Positions 24,587 through 36,500 of a stretch of DNA of 64,000 nt are shown here, one piece after another (the stretch's first letter is position 1; every line of letters begins with the position of its first letter). Source of the stretch: Nicotiana tabacum (lineage: Eukaryota > Streptophyta > Magnoliopsida > Solanales > Solanaceae); contig NC_134095.1 in NCBI RefSeq assembly GCF_000715075.1, forward strand, positions 66,221,990-66,285,989, read 5' to 3'. Both the position numbers and the translations under genes were made by a program. The notes below the pieces were generated by a model. It made no database searches and was not told the origin of the DNA. It was given only the letters and a program-made list of their open reading frames with translations.

Positions 24587-25210
24587 ATGGAAAGAACATG
24601 TATTGCATCTTCAGTTGGACAGCAGACGGAGCCCCCAGTGGTAGAGGTCGAGGCTAAGGACGCGCTAGAGGCCGAGGCAAAGGTAGAGCTCAGCCTAGAG
24701 CTCGAGCAGCAACACCAACAGTGGAGCCTCAGGTTGATTTTGATGAGGAGGTTCCAGCCCAAACTATACTTGTTGGACCAGCTCAGGTCCCAGAGGGGTT
24801 CATCGCCACCCTAGTGCTTCAGGACGCTCTAGTCTGTTTGGTGGACCTTATGGAGAGTGTGGCCCAGGACGGTACATTTTCTATGGCACCAACTGTTTCT
24901 CATGCTAGGGGAGGAGCACATACTCCCGCTACTCACACTCCAGAGTAGATGGATCCCAAGTATCAAACTCCAACAGCCCCGCTAGTTGGGGTAGTTCAGC
25001 CGGTTGTTGCGTCATAGGCCGATGATGGACCCGCCATGTCTTCTAAGGGCTGATTGAGATTGGAAAGGTTTACAAAGCTCATCACAGTTCACTTCAGCGG
25101 TACACCTTCTGAGGACCCACAAAATTATCTTGACCGCTACTATAAGGTGCTGCAGAACATGGTATAGTTGAGACCAATGTGGTCGATTTTGTCGTGTTTC
25201 AGATGATGGG
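24587..25210 (+). pseudogene. gag: Element C gag, first part
   Basis: Begins MERTCIASSVGQQTEPPV, then an R/G-rich stretch now split across frames, then PQVDFDEEVPAQTI and, after stops, the start of the capsid-like region (FSGTPSEDPQNYLDRYYKVL). At 25210 element B interrupts it; gag resumes at 48605 in the same reading phase once one TSD is skipped. At least three in-frame stops predate or accompany this. Confidence 0.8.
25206..25210. repeat. Target-site duplication of element B, left
   Basis: ATGGG here and at 48600-48604, immediately outside TGTCACACC and GTGCTCACA. Confidence 0.95.
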
Positions 25211-28200
25211 TGTCACACCTCCTTTTTGCGCGCCCGTCCCGGAGGGTAAATGCGCGAGGGGAGTTTTTCCAATTTAAGTGACAATATTCGAAATGGGATT
25301 ATTTAATTAATTCAGAGTCGCCACTTGGGAAAGGTTTGGCTTTTGCTGTCCCAAGTCACCGGTTTATCTTGAATCCCAAATCGAGGAAATTTTCGACTTT
25401 TCCAAATGAAGTCTGCGAACCAGAAATTCTAAGTAGGGAATTCTGTTGACCCGAGGGAAGGTGTTAGGCACCCTCGAATCCCGTGGTTCTAGCACGGTCG
25501 CTTAAATTGTTATAATGGCTAAATATCTGATTTAAATACATGTTATGACTTACGTGCTTTTATTAAGTTTAAATCGCTTTTATCATTATCACTTATTTTT
25601 ATAGAATTGCAACGTCGTGAAAATGCATCTCGAACCACGTCACAATCAATGCACCCGTAGTTGTTAACACATTTTGACTCCGTTGAGATTTGGATTTGGG
25701 TCACATCAATGTGCACCCGAATTTAAGAATATAATTTACTTAAACCGTGCCTGAAGAGTCTAGCGCGTTATTATTTGGTGGAAGGCCGTGAGATTCGCTA
25801 AGCGGCCTAGCCTGACTTCTAAAATACTTATTATGGTTATTTATTGAGGGCCCCGCAATTTGCATTTTATTTGGCGAGGCTCGTCTCATTATTTTAGAAG
25901 GGTATCCTACAGTGACTACATTTCTATTACGTTTGTCCCTAAAACTAAAAGAAAAGGAACATGCTAATTTAACTATATGCTTTTGCTTAATTCGGATTCT
26001 TATCAATTTCTGATTAATTATTTACAAAGTGGAGGGATGTCATAACTTGTGAAACATACTTTAATTGGACAAAGAAATTATATTCGAGATTGACCCAATG
26101 TTATACTTGTGTCCAAACGTTTCTTGAATTGAATTTAACTAGACTTATTGGGGCTGAATTAAGGGAATTAACTACTAGGCGTTGTTACTAATGGGATTTG
26201 AATATGATCTTATGTACTGCCTAACGAGACCCAGCAAAAAAAAACTAAAATAAAACAAGTCAGCATAGTGTAAGTTTGGAGTATCCATACCCCGTATTAA
26301 CAAATAACTACAAACTGAAACATGAAGGACTAAGCTCAGATGAGTATTAATTAACATACATTTTTGTACTATTGAATTGTGAACTAACAACTACACAGGC
26401 CCATTAATATACCATGAATATTACAACAAATAACTTTGAACTTCTTCAACCTTTTTCATTTCATGCTTTCAAACTGTTTTGGTTACACCAAGATGGGGGC
26501 TCGAAATGTGTACCTGGAAATACTGAAAATGCAAAGGAGAAGAAGAAGAAGATGTGGAAATCAGCAGCAGCAAGAAACAGGACTAGCAATAGCAGCAGGA
26601 CAGAATAGCAGCAAACAAAGCAACACAGCAGAACAGGCTCGAGTGCAGAAATGCAACTATGGCCGATAGAAAGAAGTAGCCAAATGACAGAAACACCCAG
26701 TGGAGTAGAATCAGAACTCCAGGCAGACCAAACCAGTAGTAAACCAATGAAAACACTCGACTAGTAGACACAACTGGAACTTCAAAGAATCAGAATTGAT
26801 TGAACAGGTTGAACAACTGAAACCCAAACAACAATAAGAAGAAACAGTTTCTGATTGTTGATTGTATACTTTCTATCTCTTAACCTCTCTCTATCTGTGT
26901 TTTCCTAAAATCAGTTCTATCTTTTTTCAATCCTCTCAGTCTAGGTATCCCTCTATGTCTGTATGTCCCTATTATCAGATGCCTTTTCCCTTCGTATCCT
27001 CACAGTGTGTGTTTTTTTTTTCTCTCTGTATATCTTTTGTTTCTCTGACCTCTAATCCTCTCTTTATAAGCCTTCACATTACCCCTTTTAACAGCCTGTT
27101 TAGACTATCACCATACCCCTCCCATGTGCCTTCCATTTTCAGTTTCACTTTAGCTAATTAAGTATTAACCCCATCAACATTCCCTGGCAGACTTATCTTT
27201 CCCATTTTATTAACTAAAAGCAAGCATGGGCAGCAGGATGTAGTCTGACAGCACATGCTGTCAAACTATTTAATTCAAAAGGGCATTTATGCCCATGTTG
27301 TGCACATGCCCTTCAGTTCGGATTGCCATTACAGACTAAACATTAGGTTTCTGAAATCACATTAACAACTATAAGTAAATGAACTTAGTTCTTAATTGAT
27401 TCAGGCAAATGCTCAACAGAAGCAAATCGATTTATTTTGTTCAGACAGTTGAAACTAATTGACGACATATGTCGACTCGACTATATTAGCATTAACACAT
27501 ACAATCAAAAATCAGATATTCAAAAGTTTAGGACACATGACTCGACTTATACTGATTAAACAGAATTGTACTTCGAGGAATTAGTTAATCAGTACAAATT
27601 TAGAATTCAAACTAATTGCACAACAAATACATATGCCTTATCAGAATAGGAGGGGGATTCAGACAAACACAGAGGTTCAGGTAAAGTGGACAAACAAAAG
27701 TTGATAAAATTAAAACAAACATGAACAGACTTTTAAAACAAATCACACGGACTAAAACAAGTAAAGGAAAGAAAGCAAACTCACCTTAAAACTCGAAAAA
27801 TCAAAAGTTTGAACTCGGATTTGGACAGACTTTTCTTAAGGCTGAACGGACTTTAATCGAAGTGTTTCTCAGATGAGAAACACCTCGATTAAGGTCCATT
27901 AGGCCTTAATTTCTTTGGTTCGAACAAAACACGGACCAGTGACGAAGAATCACAAAGTTCCAAAACTCAGATCTGGGATTCATGCTTCCCTGATCAGATT
28001 CGGACCAAACCAAGTATGGTCTGGTCACGAGGGGGGTCTGGGGAGTGTCTGGTGTGAAGCTGGGGTTAAACGGTGTAGATCGAGTTTTGACTCGAATCTT
28101 CAAATGAAGATTCGAGGACCTAGAGGATGATTCGAACTAAACGGTCAACAGGTCTATGTTCAGGGTGGTGAGGGGGTTCTATGGTGTTCAGGGCGAGGTC

Positions 28201-28318
28201 ACCGGTGTTCATGCCGCCGGTTTTCATGGTGGAGGATACAGGGGCGGCTCTAGGGTTTGATGGGGATGAGGTTGAAGACGGGAGCTGGGGTATCAGATGG
28301 GGGGCAGGGTAAGGTTAT

Positions 28319-28332
28319 AGGCTTATATATGG
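28319..28332 (-). promoter_or_regulatory. TATA-like promoter core in the element B LTR
   Basis: Minus strand CCATATATAAGCC. It is repeated at about 47869-47882 in the 5' LTR, where it would drive transcription of the element. The start site is not visible. Confidence 0.5.
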
Positions 28333-28488
28333 AATATGTGGGTTGATCTCAGCCGTCGGATCAACTGAAATCAATGGCTTGGATATAAAGGCCTAGGGGA
28401 AACGGTGTCGTTTCAACTAAAGGGGGTTTGGGTTGGTCCGGGTGGAAACGGGTCGGGTTCTGTTCGTGGGTATGGGAAATGTGATCTT

Positions 28489-28517
28489 GGCCGTTGATCA
28501 ATCTGAGATCAACGGCC
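28489..28517. promoter_or_regulatory. LTR inverted repeat, 11-bp arms (element B)
   Basis: GGCCGTTGATC, 7-nt loop, GATCAACGGCC. The 5' LTR copy at 48039-48067 has one change in the left arm. The same arms occur in element A LTRs with a 5-nt loop. A weaker relative (GCCGTCGGATC ... ATCAATGGC) lies at about 28352-28380. Confidence 0.6.
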
Positions 28518-29051
28518 TGGATCACACTGGATTAAAACGGCGTCGTTTGGACACCCTGGGTATCAGGTTGGACTGGACCGGGAAGGCCTGGTTTGGGCAT
28601 TGTTTGTTTGGGCCAATTTTAATAAATTGGCCCAATCCGGAAGAAGAAGAAGAGAGATTTCTTTTTTCTTTTATTATTTTTATTTCTTTTTCTTATTTAT
28701 TTTAAAAACAAAACTAAGCAAAAAAATCAAATTAAAATTAAATACACACTCAATACAATTATTTGCACACACACTAAAATATTTCAAAACAGGTAAAATC
28801 AAACAAAAATAAAATCACGGACGAAGATGCCTATTTATGATTATCTGTTTAACGACCGGATTACGGTTCGAATTATGCATGACACACACATTTTTTGTAT
28901 TTTGTTTTAATAAAGTAAAAATGGGCAAAAATTGTAAATAACCAACAAAGTGCCAGGTAAAAATCCCAAACTTGTACAGCAGGGCCAATTATTATTATTT
29001 TTTATTTCTCTTGGAGCGATTATCGTGCGAAACAAAAATCACGTGCTCACA

Positions 29052-29066
29052 GCTGCCCCTCTTTGT
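29052..29066 (-). other. Polypurine tract of element B
   Basis: Minus strand CAAAGAGGGGCAGC directly before the LTR start TGTGAGCACG. Nearly the same as the element A tract. Confidence 0.8.
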
Positions 29067-29186
29067 TCGGAAACACGAAGAGTTTTCGTGCAAAGATAAA
29101 GTGAGCGTGTATGAGCGATTTTTGCCTATGGACCACTCCGTATGAAGCATGCTTTTGAAAGATCTGACCGAATCTTGCTTCAAAGA

Positions 29187-29234
29187 TTTCCTACATATCC
29201 TGGGCTAAACAGGAATCAGGTCAATGTAGTTCGA
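29187..29234 (-). other. Two-stem RNA-like motif, copy 2 (element B, next to the LTR)
   Basis: Sense: TCGAACTACAT, CCTGATTC, hairpin CTG...CAG-like, GATATGTAGGAA. Outer stem CTACAT/ATGTAG, the same variant as copy 1 in element A, which lies at the equivalent position. Confidence 0.6.
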
Positions 29235-29834
29235 GAAGTTTTGGTAGCTGGGACTACCATGGGATTGCAATGCTTGCTGCTACTGCTATTGCTGTTATCA
29301 CTGCTGCGTCACTGACCGCCTTATTACAGCCAAACGAAAATTGGAAACTGAACTAACTACTTATATGCATGTCAACTGCTAGTTACAAGATTCCTATCTA
29401 TGATTCTTTTACGACTTTATCTTGGGTCTTAGCTGATTCTGCTTGTAGACTCCGATCTGAATCTTGATGCTTGCGAGTTGCGGCGACTTGTTTAATCTCT
29501 GGGATACTGAGTGAGACGCGATTGGCAGGGTTCAGGACCTTAAACAAATGTTGGAGTCAATCTGCCTTCCGTTTACTCCGATATCTCGAGACATCTTCTC
29601 TCTTTTTCTTCTTTTTCTTCGTTGATTCCGAACTGGGACTCATCTCATGGGTCATTTCGATCCATGTGGTTCGAGGTTAGACCTGCGGGAGAAAACAAAC
29701 AAACGAAATTTTCTGCCCCAGTTTCACTAGGAAAATTTCGTTAATTATTCGCCAGGAAGTTCATAAAATTGATGAAAGAGGATATGCATGCTCAGTTCAA
29801 GGTTGGAGCCCTAATACCGACTAGCTGGGGAAAG

Positions 29835-31760
29835 GTTCAGTTTAGGGTTTTAAAACCCTAACGCCGAACAAAGGAAGAATTCAGTTTAGGGTTTAAAACC
29901 CTAATGCTGACTAAAGAAAAATTCAGTTTAGGGTTTAAAACCCTAATGCTGATTGCATGGAAAAGCTCAGTTTAGGGTTTAAAACCCTAATGCTGGCTGA
30001 AAGGAAAAAGTTCAGTATAGGGTTTAAAACCCTAATGCTGACTAAAAGGAAAATTCAGCTTAGGGTTTAAAACCCTAATGCTGATTGCATGGAAAAGCTC
30101 AGTTTAGGGCTTAGAACCCTAATGCTGGCTGAAAGGAAAAAGTTCAGTTTAGGGTTTTAAAACCCTAATGCTGACTAAAAGGAAAAGCTCAGTTTAGGGT
30201 TTAAAACCCTAATGCTGGCTGAAAGAAAAATTCAGTTTAGGGTTTAAAACCCTAATGCTGATTGCATGGAAAAGCTCAGTTTAGGGTTTAAAACCCTAAT
30301 GCTGGCTGAAAGGAAAAAGTTCAGTTTAGGGTTTAAAACCCTAATGCTGACTAAAAGGAAAAGCTCAGTTTAGGGTTTAAAACCCTAATGCTGGCTGAAA
30401 GGAAAAAGTTCAGTTTAGGGTTTAAAACCCTAATGCTGACTAAAAGGAAAATTCAGTTTAGGGTTTAAAACCCTAATGCTGATTACATGGAAAAGCTCAG
30501 TTTAGGGTTTTAAAACCCTAATGCTGGCTGAAAGGAAAAGTTCAGTTTAGGGTTTAAAACCCTAATGCTGACAAAGGAAAAATTCAGTTTAGGGTTTAAA
30601 ACCCTAATGCTGATTGCATGGAAAAGCTCAGTTTAGGGTTTTAAAACCCTAATGCTGGCTGAAAGGAAAAAGTTCAGTTTAGGGTTTAAAACCCTAATGC
30701 TGACTAAAAGGAAAATTCAGTTTAGGGTTTAAAACCCTAATGCTGATTGCATGGAAAAGCTCAGTTTAGGGTTTAAAACCCTAATGCTGGCTGAAAGGAA
30801 AAAGTTCAGTTTAGGGTTTAAAACCCTAATGCTGACTAAAAGGAAAATTCAGCTTAGGGTTTAAAACCCTAATGCTGATTGCATGGAAAAGCTCAGTTTA
30901 GGGTTTAAAACCCTAATGCTGGCTAAAGGAAAAATTCAGTTTAGGGTTTAAAACCCTAATGCTGACTGGCTGGGGACAAAGTTCAGTTTAGGGTTTAAAA
31001 CCCTAATGCTGGCTGAAAGAAAAATTCAGTTTAGGGTTTAAAACCCTAATGCTGACTAAAAAAAATTCAGTTTAGGGTTTAAAACCCTAATGCTGATTAC
31101 ATGGAAAAGCTCAGTTTAGGGTTTAAAGCCCTAATGCTGGCTGAAAGGAAAAAGTTCAGTTTAGGGTTTAAAACCCTAATGCTGACTAAAAGGAAAATTC
31201 AGTTTAGGGTTTAAAACCCTAATGCCGATTGCATGGAAAAGCTCAGTTTAGGGTTTAAAACCCTAATGCTGGCTGAAAGGAAAAAGTTCAGTTTAGGGTT
31301 TAAAACCCTAATGCTGACTAAAAGGAAAAGCTCAGTTTAGGGTTTAAAACCCTAATGTTGTCTGCATGGAAAAGCTCAGTTTAGGGTTTAAAACCCTAAT
31401 GCTGGCTAAAAGGAAAAAGTTCAGTTTAGGGTTTAAAACCCTAATGCTGACTAAAAGGAAAATTCAGTTTAGGGTTTAAAACCCTAATGCTGATTGCATG
31501 GAAAAGCTCAGTTTAGGGTTTAAAACTCTAATGCTGGCTGAAAGGAAAAAGTTCAGTTTAGGGTTTAAAACCCTAATGCTGGCTAAAAGGAAAATTCAGT
31601 TTAGGGTTTAAAACCCTAATGTTGATTGCATGGAAAAGCTCAGTTTAGGGTTTAAAACCCTAATGCTGGCTGAAAGGAAAAAGTTCAGTTTAGGGTTTAA
31701 AACCCTAATGCTGACAAAAAGGAAAATTCAGTTTAGGGTTTTAAAACCCTAATGCTGACT
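29835..31760 (-). repeat. 44-unit hairpin satellite with telobox-like core (element B 3' UTR)
   Basis: About 44 head-to-tail units, mean spacing about 44 bp. Each has CAG, TTTAGGGTTT, A, AAACCCTAA, TG, CTG: an inverted repeat with a one-base centre. Three spacer types mostly alternate (about 44, 45 and 43 bp; trimer about 132 bp). The three bases outside CAG/CTG covary: AAT/ATT, AGC/GCT, AGT/ACT, each with a T bulge. A few units have a perfect TTTTAAAA centre. The TTTAGGG words are not head-to-tail, so this is not telomere sequence. Satellites arising in Ogre 3' UTRs are known in legumes. Confidence 0.9.
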
Positions 31761-32220
31761 GGCTGGGGATAAAGCTCGAGAATACTACACGATCTATTTT
31801 TGAGTTTTCTTGTTTTAATAGAAGATAAAAGGGCGTTTCGTGGAAGCTTACCTTTCGAGTGAATTCATCATTGCCGAAGTACTTCCTGTACCCGTGTACC
31901 TTCTTCTTTGGGCGACACCTGCTTCTTGCACGGTTGTCTTGGATCAGACCTGTTTCAACCTTTCAGACAAAGAATCATTCGTTAGTTCGGAAATGACGGT
32001 CGGTTTGGTGACCTTGACCGTTCCCAGTTGCTTTCTTGCGTCTGTATTTCTGTTGTGAAGTTCTGCCATTGATTTGATTCGAATGGCGAAACCCTTCTAG
32101 ACTGTTCAGGCTTGTATTTCCAGATTCTGCGATGATTTGCCTCGTAAGGCCTCTTTTTTTTTGTCTTTTTTTGTCCCGTTTTGATTGGAGGTTCTCAACG
32201 GGGATTTTATTGGAGGTGTT

Positions 32221-32536
32221 CTGTGGGAATTTGTACAAAAAGAAGCTCTGTGGGGGGAATATTTACAAAGTGGATTCTTTGTGCGGATTCTGTACAATGG
32301 GGTATGCTGGGTTTTTTGTTTCAAAACGAGTTTCCCAGGGTTTGTTGGGGTAAGCTTGTTGGGGAATTTTTACAAAGGGACTCGATGGGGCTGTGCTGGG
32401 GAAATTCCAACGGGGATTTTTTTTTTTTTTTTATATTGGGGAGACTCTGTGGGAGATTGTACAAGGAGAGACTCTGTGGGGATTTGTACAGAGGGAAACT
32501 CTGTGGGGATTCGTCCGAAGGCGGACTTGCTGGGGG
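32221..32536 (-). repeat. Second hairpin repeat group (element B 3' UTR)
   Basis: Degenerate units with GGGGATTTGTAC...CTCTGTGGGG. Arms pair in different versions: ACAAAG/CTTTGT (about 32264-32281), ACAGAG/CTCTGT (about 32487-32503), TCCG/CGGA (about 32512-32523). Long T and G runs make several meaningless frames here. Confidence 0.6.
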
Positions 32537-33312
32537 AGATTTCTCTCTTTCCTCTTTACTTTAAACACCATCAAACATCATGATTCATCAGGCTTGGGCA
32601 ATCGTACCAACGAAATGAGGCGTTTTCCTTCATGAAACGGGATTCCGTGCAAACAAACCTGCCACCTGCCCTTTCCGGTGTGTCCTGAACTTGGGGTTAA
32701 AACACAAAAGGGATTCGAAGGAAACAAAGAAAGGAGAAAACAAATCAGAAAACAAAGTGTCCTTTTCAGGACGAGAAAGACTTATCTGAGGAAGATAACG
32801 CTGGCTTTAAAGGACATGACATGCTCTTTGGACTGGACGTCTGACCTTCCAAGAACTTGCGTTTTCCTGAACCCGAACGGATCTATGATTCCAAACCGGT
32901 GGCATTTTGCCGAAACCTTCTTGGGGTGGAGTCATTCTTTTTCGGCCAACAGCGCCCTTTGCGGGTTTTCGCTGGCTGACCTCTCTCATTTCTCTTCCTG
33001 TCATCGCTTGGTAGCACTCTTTGCGAGTTTTTACTAAACAAGCTCTCTCATTTTGGTTTCTCTACTCCCGTCGCCTCGTGGTGCCCGAAGGTTTTCACCG
33101 CCGAGACTCTCTCATTTTATCTCTCTCAATTCAGAGTGTGCTGGTCTCCATTTGTGACGCTTATTGGTTCCCCACCATATTTGGTAATTGATTTGAAGGC
33201 TTGGTAAAAAGAGGTAGATGATACTAACTTCTCAACTGCTCGACGTGCCCCGGTTTCAATTTCAGGGTGGATGGGATTTTATTGTTGGTGTGACTGAACC
33301 TCAGGGAGAGGC

Positions 33313-33354
33313 TGCCTACGTATCCTTTCGGAATCAAGTCAAACATAGTTCAGG
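33313..33354 (-). other. Two-stem RNA-like motif, copy 3 (element B, after pol)
   Basis: Sense: CTGAACTATGT, CTTGATTC, small GAAA-loop hairpin (TCC/GGA), GATACGTAGGCA. The outer stem CTATGT/ACGTAG uses one G-U pair. It begins about 155 nt past the pol stop. Confidence 0.6.
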
Positions 33355-33509
33355 CCTCAATCAATGTTTTGTTTTGTTTTCTTCTCTTTTTTTTTTTTTG
33401 TTTTGTAAGCGGCTCAAAAGTTGGTAGAGAGAATTGGGTAGTGTTTGGGGAGTAGTGGGGAATAAAACCTTTGCCATTTTCAAACGTGTCAGGACCACTG
33501 GAGTATGAT

Positions 33510-36500
33510 TTAGACGTAGTACCTCTTGACTGCATCTGCATTTACTGCTGTGTCGGGGTCATTTCCTTCGATATCACCTAGATACAATGCTCCTCTTGGC
33601 AATATCTTCCTTACGATGTATGGGCCTTTCCAATTCGGAGCAAACTTCCCTTTTGCTTCCTCATGATGCGGCAGAATACGCCTCAGTACCAATTGTCCTA
33701 CTTCGAAATTCCGGGGTCGGACTTTCTTGTTGTAAGCACGGGCCATCCTTCGTTGGTATAATTGTCCGTGACAAACTGCGGCCATCTGCTTTTCATCAAT
33801 CAACGTCAATTGCTCTAACCGAGTCTTGACCCACTCGCTGTCCTCGATTTCTGCTTCGACAATGATTCGAAGCGAAGGAATTTCTACCTCTGCCGGTATT
33901 ACAGCCTCGGTCCCATAAACCAAAAGATAAGGAGTCGCTCCCACCGATGTGCGTACCGTAGTGCGGTACCCCAATAATGCAAATGGTAACTGCTCATGCC
34001 ACTGTTGGGAACTTTGGATGGTCTTCCTCAAAATCTTCTTGATGTTTTTGTTTGCCGCTTCCACAGCACCATTGGCCTTTGGACGATAAGGCGTGGAATT
34101 CCTATGCGTTATTCTGAATTGCTCGCATACGTCTCCCATTAAGTGACTGTTCAAGTTTGCTGCGTTATCTGTAATGATAGTCGCAGGAATACCGAGGCGA
34201 CAGATAAGATTTGAGTGTACAAAATCCACCACAGCTTTCTTAGCGACCGACTTGAGGGTGATAGCCTCTACCCATTTTGTGAAGTAGTCTATGGCAACCA
34301 GTATAAACCTGTGTCCATTCGAGGCCTTTGGTTCAATTGGTCCAATGACGTCCATGCCCCAAGCGACAAATGGCCAAGGTGCGGACATGGGATGCAGTTC
34401 CGTGGGAGGTGCATGAATCAAATCACCGTGCACATGACACTGATGACATTTCCGAACGAAGCTAAAGCAATCCTTTTCCATGGTCATCCAGTAGTAGCCT
34501 GCTCTAAGGATTTTCTTCGCTAAGACATACCCGTTCATGTGAGGTCCGCACACACCTGCGTGTACTTCGTGCATGATCTTTCTCGCTTCCTCGATATCGA
34601 CACACCTTAGGAGATTGAGGTCCGGGGTCCTCTTATATAACAATTCACCGCTCAAAAAGAAACCACTTGCATGTCGCCTAATGGTCCTCTTTTGATCTCC
34701 AGTAGCGTGCTCGGGGTATTCTTGCATCTTCAGGAACCTCTTGATGTCATGGTACCAAGGCTGCGTATTTGATCCCGCCTCGATTACACTGCAGTAACCG
34801 TGTCTTTCCTTGATTTGGATTTCCAAAGGATCGACGTGGGCGTTGCCCGGGTAGGGTAGCATTGAAGCCAAAGTAGCAAGTGCATCTGCCAGTTCATTGT
34901 GACACCTCGGAATGTACCTGAATTCTATTGATGTAAAGCGCTTGCTGAGGTCCTCCACATGTTGTCGGTATGGGATAAGTTTGACATCCCGAGTTTCCCA
35001 TTCGCCTTGAGCTTGCCGGATGATCAGGTCAGAATCTCCCATAATCAGTAAGTCTTCGACATCCTGATCGATTGCCATATGCATGCCCATAATGCAGGCT
35101 TCATACTCAGCTGTATTATTTGGGCAAAAGAAACGCAGTCTAGCTGTGGCGGGATAATGCTGACCGGAAGGCGAGATCAATATTGCCCCAATCCCTACAC
35201 CCTTGGCGTTCACGGCTCCGTCAAAGAACATCTTCCAAATATGAGCTTCCTCCGAGATCACTTCTACGGTGTTTACCTCTTCATCTGGAAAGTAGGTATC
35301 CAATGGCTGGTATTCCTCATCGACCGGATTTTTGGCCAAATGATCTGCTAACGCCTGGGCTTTCATTGCCGTGCAAGTGACATAAACTATGTCGAATTCC
35401 GTAAGCAAAATTTGCCATTTAGCCAGTCTCCCAGTAGGCATTGGTTTCTGAAATATATACTTCAAAGGATCCAACCTGCTTATGAGGAACGTGGTGTGGG
35501 CTTGGAGATAATGTCTTAGCTTTTGAGCAACCCATGTGAGAGCGCAGCATGTTCTTTCCAGCAAAGTGTATTTGGCCTCGTAGCCGGTGAATTTCTTGCT
35601 CAAGTAGTAAATTGCCTGCTCCTTCTTTCCGGTTACGTCGTGTTGCCCGAGGACGCAGCCGAAAGAGTTCTCCAAGACTGTTAGATACAAGAAAAGTGGC
35701 CTTCCCGGTTCTGGAGGGACCAAGACCGGGGGATTCGAAAGGTATTCTTTGACTTTATCAAAGGCTTCTTGACACTCAACTGTCCATTTGATCGCCGCGT
35801 CTTTCCTTAACAGCTTGAATATGGGCTCGCACGTGTTTGTCAGCTGGGCAATGAACCTACTGATGTAATTCAACCTGCCCAAAAGACTCATCACGTCTTT
35901 CTTTGTTCTCGGGGGAGGTAGGTCTCTGATGGATTTTATCTTAGTTGGATCTAGCTCGATTCCTCTCCTGCTTACGATGAAGCCCAAAAGTTTGCCCGAC
36001 GGAACTCCGAAAGCGCATTTGGCTGGGTTTAGCTTCAAGTCATACTTCCTTAATCTCTCGAAGAATTTCCTCAAGTCTTGGATGTGATTATCCTGCGTCC
36101 TGGACTTGACTATCACGTCGTCCACGTACACCTCTATTTCCTGGTGCATCATGTCATGGAAAATGGCAGTCATGGCCCTCATGTAAGTAGCCCCAGCATT
36201 TTTCAGACCAAATGGCATGACCCGGTAACAGTAGGTGCCCCAAGGCGTGGTGAAGGCAGTTTTCTCGGCGTCCTCTTCATCCATCAGTACCTGATGATAC
36301 CCAGCATAACAATCTACAAAAGACTGTATCTCGTGCTTGGCACAATTATCAACGAGGATGTGGATGTTGGGCAACGGGAAATTATCTTTAGGACTTGCTC
36401 TGTTCAGATCTCGGCAATCTACACATACCCGAGTTTTCCCGTCCTTTTTTGGTACTGGAACCACATTCGCCAACCATGTTGTATATTGGACTACCCGGAT

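Larger units (their letters stand above)
25211..29051 (-). repeat. 3' LTR of element B
   Basis: Ends TGTCACACC / GTGCTCACA (TG...CA). Differences from the 5' LTR are few and scattered, plus small length changes such as an extra 7-8 bp near 47050 in the other copy. A CACGTG word lies near the U3 tip (about 29041). Purine runs and GCAGCAG words at 26530-26620 give spurious short frames; the same frames exist in the 5' LTR. Confidence 0.95.
29052..33509 (-). other. 3' untranslated region of element B
   Basis: About 4.5 kb between the pol stop and the LTR, with no supportable gene. In plus-strand order: PPT, two-stem motif copy (29187-29234), unique sequence, the 44-unit hairpin array (29835-31760), unique sequence with the CTTTTTT runs, a second hairpin repeat group (32221-32536), three imperfect about 80-bp repeats ending CTCTCTCATTT (about 32937-33120), and another two-stem motif (33313-33354). 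Frames in the G-rich repeats encode only low-complexity W/G peptides. Confidence 0.8.

Noticed and set aside
24587..24814. Independent small host gene starting MERTCIASS
   Set aside because: It is the start of element C gag, at the expected distance from the PBS, with frame breaks in the R/G-rich part.
26414..26771. Short frames with Q- and K-rich peptides, also at 45958-46315
   Set aside because: They are inside both LTRs of element B, low complexity and without homology I recognise.
29835..31760. CRISPR-like array (regular repeats with spacers)
   Set aside because: Spacers are only three recurring types, the repeat is an inverted repeat in a plant retrotransposon UTR, and no cas genes exist here.
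29835..31760. Interstitial telomere sequence
   Set aside because: TTTAGGG occurs once per about 44-bp unit and in inverted pairs, not as head-to-tail heptamers.
32181..32635. Overlapping G/W-rich frames
   Set aside because: Caused by the GGGGA/CTCTGTGGGG repeats of the 3' UTR; three frames are open over the same bases and none looks like a protein.
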